Assembly: GCF_000611645.1 (NCBI RefSeq)
Contig: NW_014011474.1
Coordinates: 1-10,270, forward strand
Reading direction: 5' to 3'
Length of the DNA stretch: 10,270 bases
Origin: Monoraphidium neglectum
Lineage: Eukaryota; Chlorophyta; Chlorophyceae; Sphaeropleales; Selenastraceae
Both the position numbers and the translations under genes were made by a program. The notes below the pieces were generated by a model, which was not told the origin of the DNA, ran no database searches, and saw nothing but the letters and a program-made list of their open reading frames with translations. Numbering within the stretch: the first letter of the stretch is position 1; each line of letters begins with the position of its first letter. Shown here in pieces: positions 7,046 to 10,270 of the stretch.

Positions 7046-10000
7046 ATGGTACGGTGCTGCTGCTGCCTTGCTGCTGTCTCTCGCTGCCCCGATGGTGCCC
7101 ATAATCCTCCCTTACTGACTCGATCGCTGGATCGCGGTCACATTGATCCACTGTGCTCCGCAGCCGCTTCGGCTTGATGTCAAGGTGCGGAGAGGCTGGG
7201 CTGCTGTAGGATTGAGCTGCCAGATCATGCACTCAACCACCCCTCACCTTCTGCTGCCTCTCACTGCATCCGTTTGCCTTTGATCATTACCCACAGAAGC
7301 AGCTGGTGCAGCGGACGGAGCGTGTGAAGGGCGTGGACCTGCATCCCACCGAGCCATGGTGCGGCGCCAGGCGGGGTCAGCAGCGGCAGCGACCGGGCGC
7401 GCCTTTGTCGTTTGTGATGAGGCAGCCGCAGCGCGGTGCCCGGATGCTGACGGACGTGGGTTTGTTCGTGTCGCAGGCTGTTGGCAAACCTGTACAATGG
7501 CAACGTGTACCTGTGGAACTACAACGACTCGGTGAGGGGCCTGCTGGTGCAGCGCCGGCTGCCGCGCCTTGGCGGCCGGCATCCGCTCGGCGCCACGCCA
7601 CCGCGGCGCCCCAGCTCAGTTGCAGCCGACGGCGGCTGTGGTCGCTGCATCAATGACCCACCGCATCGGCTGCGTTCGCAGCAGCGTGTTTCTACCACAT
7701 ATCAGCCCTGCGCGCTCACAGCAGTTGCGGTTGTCGCGGCTATGCGCTCCGCCAGCATGTGCGACACGGGCACCGATGCCCTCTTGCATGCTAGTGGGCG
7801 AGTTCGCTCCTCACACACATGGGCCTCGCCTGCATTAATCCGCGCAGACCCTGGTCAAGTCTTTCGAGGTCACGGAGCTGCCAGGTGGGCGCCCTACCCT
7901 CCTGCCCGATTCGGCAGCTGGCGTTGCGTTTGCATGGGGCGTAGCAGTGACACCGCTTGGAGCGGCAGCCCACCTGCGCTGATCGCAGCCGCGCCAGGTG
8001 GCAGCCGTGCCAGCCAGAGCCGCGGCCGCGGCTGCCCCTGTGGTGCCGCTCGCCGCGCTTTGCAGCGACGGCCCGCCGTTGCCCCTCTTCCCCGCAGTGC
8101 GCACCGCCAAGTTTGTGCCGCGCAAGCAGTGGATTGTGGTCGGGGCGGATGACATGATGGTGCGCGTCTACAACTACAATACCATGGACAAGGTCGGTCG
8201 CTGGGCCTGGTTGGGAAGCGGGGGGCACAGGCCACGGATCGGGAACAGAGCACTGGGGTGGACATGCAGGCCTAGGGCTGCGGGTGGCGGGTTACTGGTT
8301 GTTGCAGCAGCTATGGCCGCCATGTGGCTGGAGGCTGGGCCGGCAGGCAGCAGATCTGGGCGGCTGTCGAGGGCGCGGCGGCACAGGCGACCTAGGCGGT
8401 GCCACCGCAGTACCAAGAAGGAGTGTGCGGTCGCGGCAGTGGTTTCAGTGGTCGGCAGCCGAGGCAGCTGCAGGAGGCGGGTGTGATGCAATGGGAGGCC
8501 GGCCTGGACGCCGCGGCGGTGACGCCCGCGAGTGAATATTGGCAGCTGTCAGTGCCAGCGCCTTGTGTTGCCGCAGCCCTGCAGGGAGCAGGCGACGGCG
8601 CTAGGGCGCATGAGGCACACCCATCACAGCAGACACCGCACGCCCTTTTTCCCCGTTCTCCGACTATCACAACAATGGCTCGCCCCGCAGGTCCGCACGT
8701 TCGAGGCACACACCGACTACATCCGCTCCATTGCTGTGCACCCCAGCCTGCCCTACCTGCTGACGTCATCCGACGACATGCTCATCAAGCTGTGGGACTG
8801 GGACAAGGCCTGGGCCTGCGTGCAGGTGTTTGAGGGCCACTCGCACTACGTGATGCAGGTGGGGGTGTGGTTGTTGTCTGAGGAGCGGGAGGGACTTGGC
8901 GGGGGGAGCGCAAGAGGCACGTGCAGCGCCATGTGGGGCAGCACCTGCATGTTCCAAGGTGTGGAGCTTGCTGTTTTGGGTGCGGGGCCGCCGCTGCGTG
9001 TCGACCTGGATGCGGCACTCAGCCGACAAGCACGCCCCCCGCAGGGCCTCGCCCTGCCCTGCCCTGTCCGGCCCCCCTCCCCACGTGCGCCGCCTGCGCC
9101 CCGGCTTCGGCCCCCTCGGCACCTTTGAAAGCCCCCACCTCGCAACCGGCCCGCCGCCCTTGGGCGCCCCCGCCAGGTGGTGTTCAACCCCAAGGACACC
9201 AACACCTTTGCTTCGGCCTCCCTGGACCGCACGATCAAGGTGCGCAGCCGCGCAACTCACCGCTCAACAGGCCCAAAGCCGCAGCCCGGCTTGCCATGCG
9301 GCTCGCGACCTGGGCTGGTGCCACCTCTGCGCTTATGGCCGCTGCGCAACCCCCGCCACCCCCCCCCCTCTCATCCTTGCTGGCAGGTGTGGAGCCTGGG
9401 GCAGCCGACCCCGAACTTCACGCTGGAGGGCCACGAGAAGGGCGTAAACTGCGTGGACTACTTCACGGGGGGTGACAGGTGGGGGGGCAGGGGCCTCGGG
9501 AGAATGCGCGTCGCTGGGGGGGACGCGCATTTCGCCTCGCGCGCCTGATTGCATGCGCCTTTCAAAGCTGCATTTTGTGGATCAGATCAGCCTCTGGCGG
9601 GCGGCAGCGCCAGGGGCACTGGCAAGGTCCGCCGCGGTGAAAGCTGGGACTTTGTGCCCCGCACACTCACACCACCTTCCCCCGTCGCGCCCCGGCTGCG
9701 CGCACCGCGCGCTTCAGGCCTTTCCTGGTGTCTGGCGCCGACGACAAGCTCGCCAAGGTGACCAAGAGTGCCTGCCACGCCGCCTGCATTGCGATCCCCT
9801 CCTCTCACTCGGTGCCGCCCCAAGGGCAGTTCGGCACCCGGCCGGGCGCCATGGGCGCGCCTAGGCGGCCTTTCACCCCCTCGTCTCGACAACTACAGCT
9901 CTCGTCGGCCTAGATGCGGCGTCTGCGCCTGGCCAATGGCGGAAGATGCCGTCTCATGCGTTTCCACATCATACCAAAGCGCGCACACACACGAACACTG

Positions 10001-10075
10001 AATCACCACGTAGGTGTGGGACTACCAGACCAAAGCGTGCGTCCAGACCCTTGAGGGGCACAGCCACAACATCAG
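7046..10075 (+). CDS. COPB2: Coatomer subunit beta-prime (beta'-COP), N-terminal 232 residues; gene continues past the right edge
   Basis: Exons: 7046-7048, 7164-7184, 7297-7358, 7477-7531, 7848-7884, 8098-8192, 8691-8858, 9177-9239, 9387-9478, 9718-9757 and 10014-10075. All junctions are GT-AG and every phase closes. The product begins MPLRLDVK and contains [71 protein letters not shown] and TLEGHSHNI, the signature of the first WD40 propeller of beta'-COP. Repeats lie at about 17-46, 53-90, 95-135, 138-177 and 181-222; a sixth starts at 225. Beta'-COP forms the outer COPI coat with alpha- and epsilon-COP on Golgi vesicles and binds dilysine tails of cargo returning to the ER. Residues matching the dilysine-binding set I recall for yeast Sec27 are kept: Arg17, Lys19, Arg61, Asp100 and Asp119. 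The whole protein is usually about 900 residues, so roughly a quarter is seen. The first exon is only the ATG; an alternative ATG|GT at 7092-7094 has a weaker context. Intron 6 (8193-8690) is the longest. Confidence 0.96.
9467..9500 (+). other. COPB2: G-run cluster (possible G-quadruplex) across the 5' splice site of coatomer exon 9
   Basis: Runs of 6, 7, 4 and 3 G lie at 9467-9472, 9481-9487, 9490-9493 and 9498-9500. The donor GT is at 9479-9480, between the first two. Even without the first run, the 7-G run split as 3+3 gives a standard four-run G-quadruplex pattern. It would form in the pre-mRNA as well as in the non-template strand. Confidence 0.5.
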
Positions 10076-10270
10076 GTGGGGAAGAGGGGCCCGCTGGTCA
10101 TGGGGGGCCAGGCAGGGGCCGCCATCATGGAAAAGGAGGGGAGGAGGGTTGGCCTCCAGGGGGCAACAGTGGTACTCCCGCCCCCGCTCTCCTGCGGGCA
10201 CTTGCCACACCCTCTCGTCCTCCTACCGTTGCTGTCCAAAGCCCGGCTCCCATACGCACTCCCGCTCTTA
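10076..10270 (+). other. COPB2: Start of an intron of the coatomer gene, open at the right edge
   Basis: The donor GTGGGG follows the AG of a split Arg codon at the end of exon 11 (phase 2). I see no continuation of the sixth WD repeat before the window ends, so at least 195 bases of intron are present. G runs follow the donor, as in several other introns of this gene. Confidence 0.75.

Noticed and set aside
7532..8690. Large overlapping frames inside coatomer introns (for example 7481-8152 and 7998-8486 plus)
   Set aside because: They arise from exon sequence read on into GC-rich introns. The protein similarity stops exactly at the GT donors and resumes at the AG acceptors.
1..10270. tRNA, rRNA, transposase or reverse transcriptase genes
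   Set aside because: Reading both strands I saw no tRNA arm pattern, rRNA core sequence or transposon protein motif. A covariance-model search could still find a divergent small RNA in an intron.

Overview
The window looks like nuclear DNA of a green alga, probably a chlorophyte of the Chlamydomonas/Scenedesmus/Raphidocelis kind. It is GC-rich. Its genes are cut by many short introns (about 110-500 bases) with GTGAG/GTGCG-type donors and CGCAG/GCCAG-type acceptors. It contains a eukaryote-only coatomer gene and what appears to be an octotricopeptide (OPR)-type protein, a family expanded in green algae. The group assignment is inference; species cannot be read from the sequence.

Three genes are supported. 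(1) Bases 1-1466, minus strand: the 5' part of a long open frame that runs off the left edge. It encodes a basic N-terminus, an Ala run, a 23-residue poly-Gln tract (22 CAG codons plus one CAA), a second Gln-rich patch and OPR/FAST-kinase-like helical repeats. It is probably an organellar RNA-binding protein. (2) Bases 3119-5316, minus strand: a five-exon gene for a protein of about 362 residues with a signal peptide and six cysteines, of no family I recognise. (3) From 7046 to past the right edge, plus strand: the first eleven coding exons of the coatomer beta-prime subunit (COPB2/SEC27-like), covering five WD40 repeats and the start of a sixth. Every splice phase agrees.

Layout: genes 1 and 2 are in tandem on the minus strand, separated by about 1.65 kb (1467-3118). 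Genes 2 and 3 diverge from a 1.73-kb spacer (5317-7045). I see no convincing gene in either spacer. The left spacer holds an 18-bp perfect palindrome and a 17-bp inverted repeat. The right spacer holds a good TATA box for gene 2 and two CCAAT motifs. A broken 21-bp sequence occurs once in each spacer.

The three genes have no obvious shared pathway. Gene 3 acts in Golgi-ER transport and gene 2 is a likely cargo of the secretory route, but that link is generic. I found no RNA genes, CRISPR array or intact mobile element. The items most worth following up are the unrecognised secreted protein, the poly-Gln OPR protein, the start-codon-only exon of gene 3 and the palindrome cluster.
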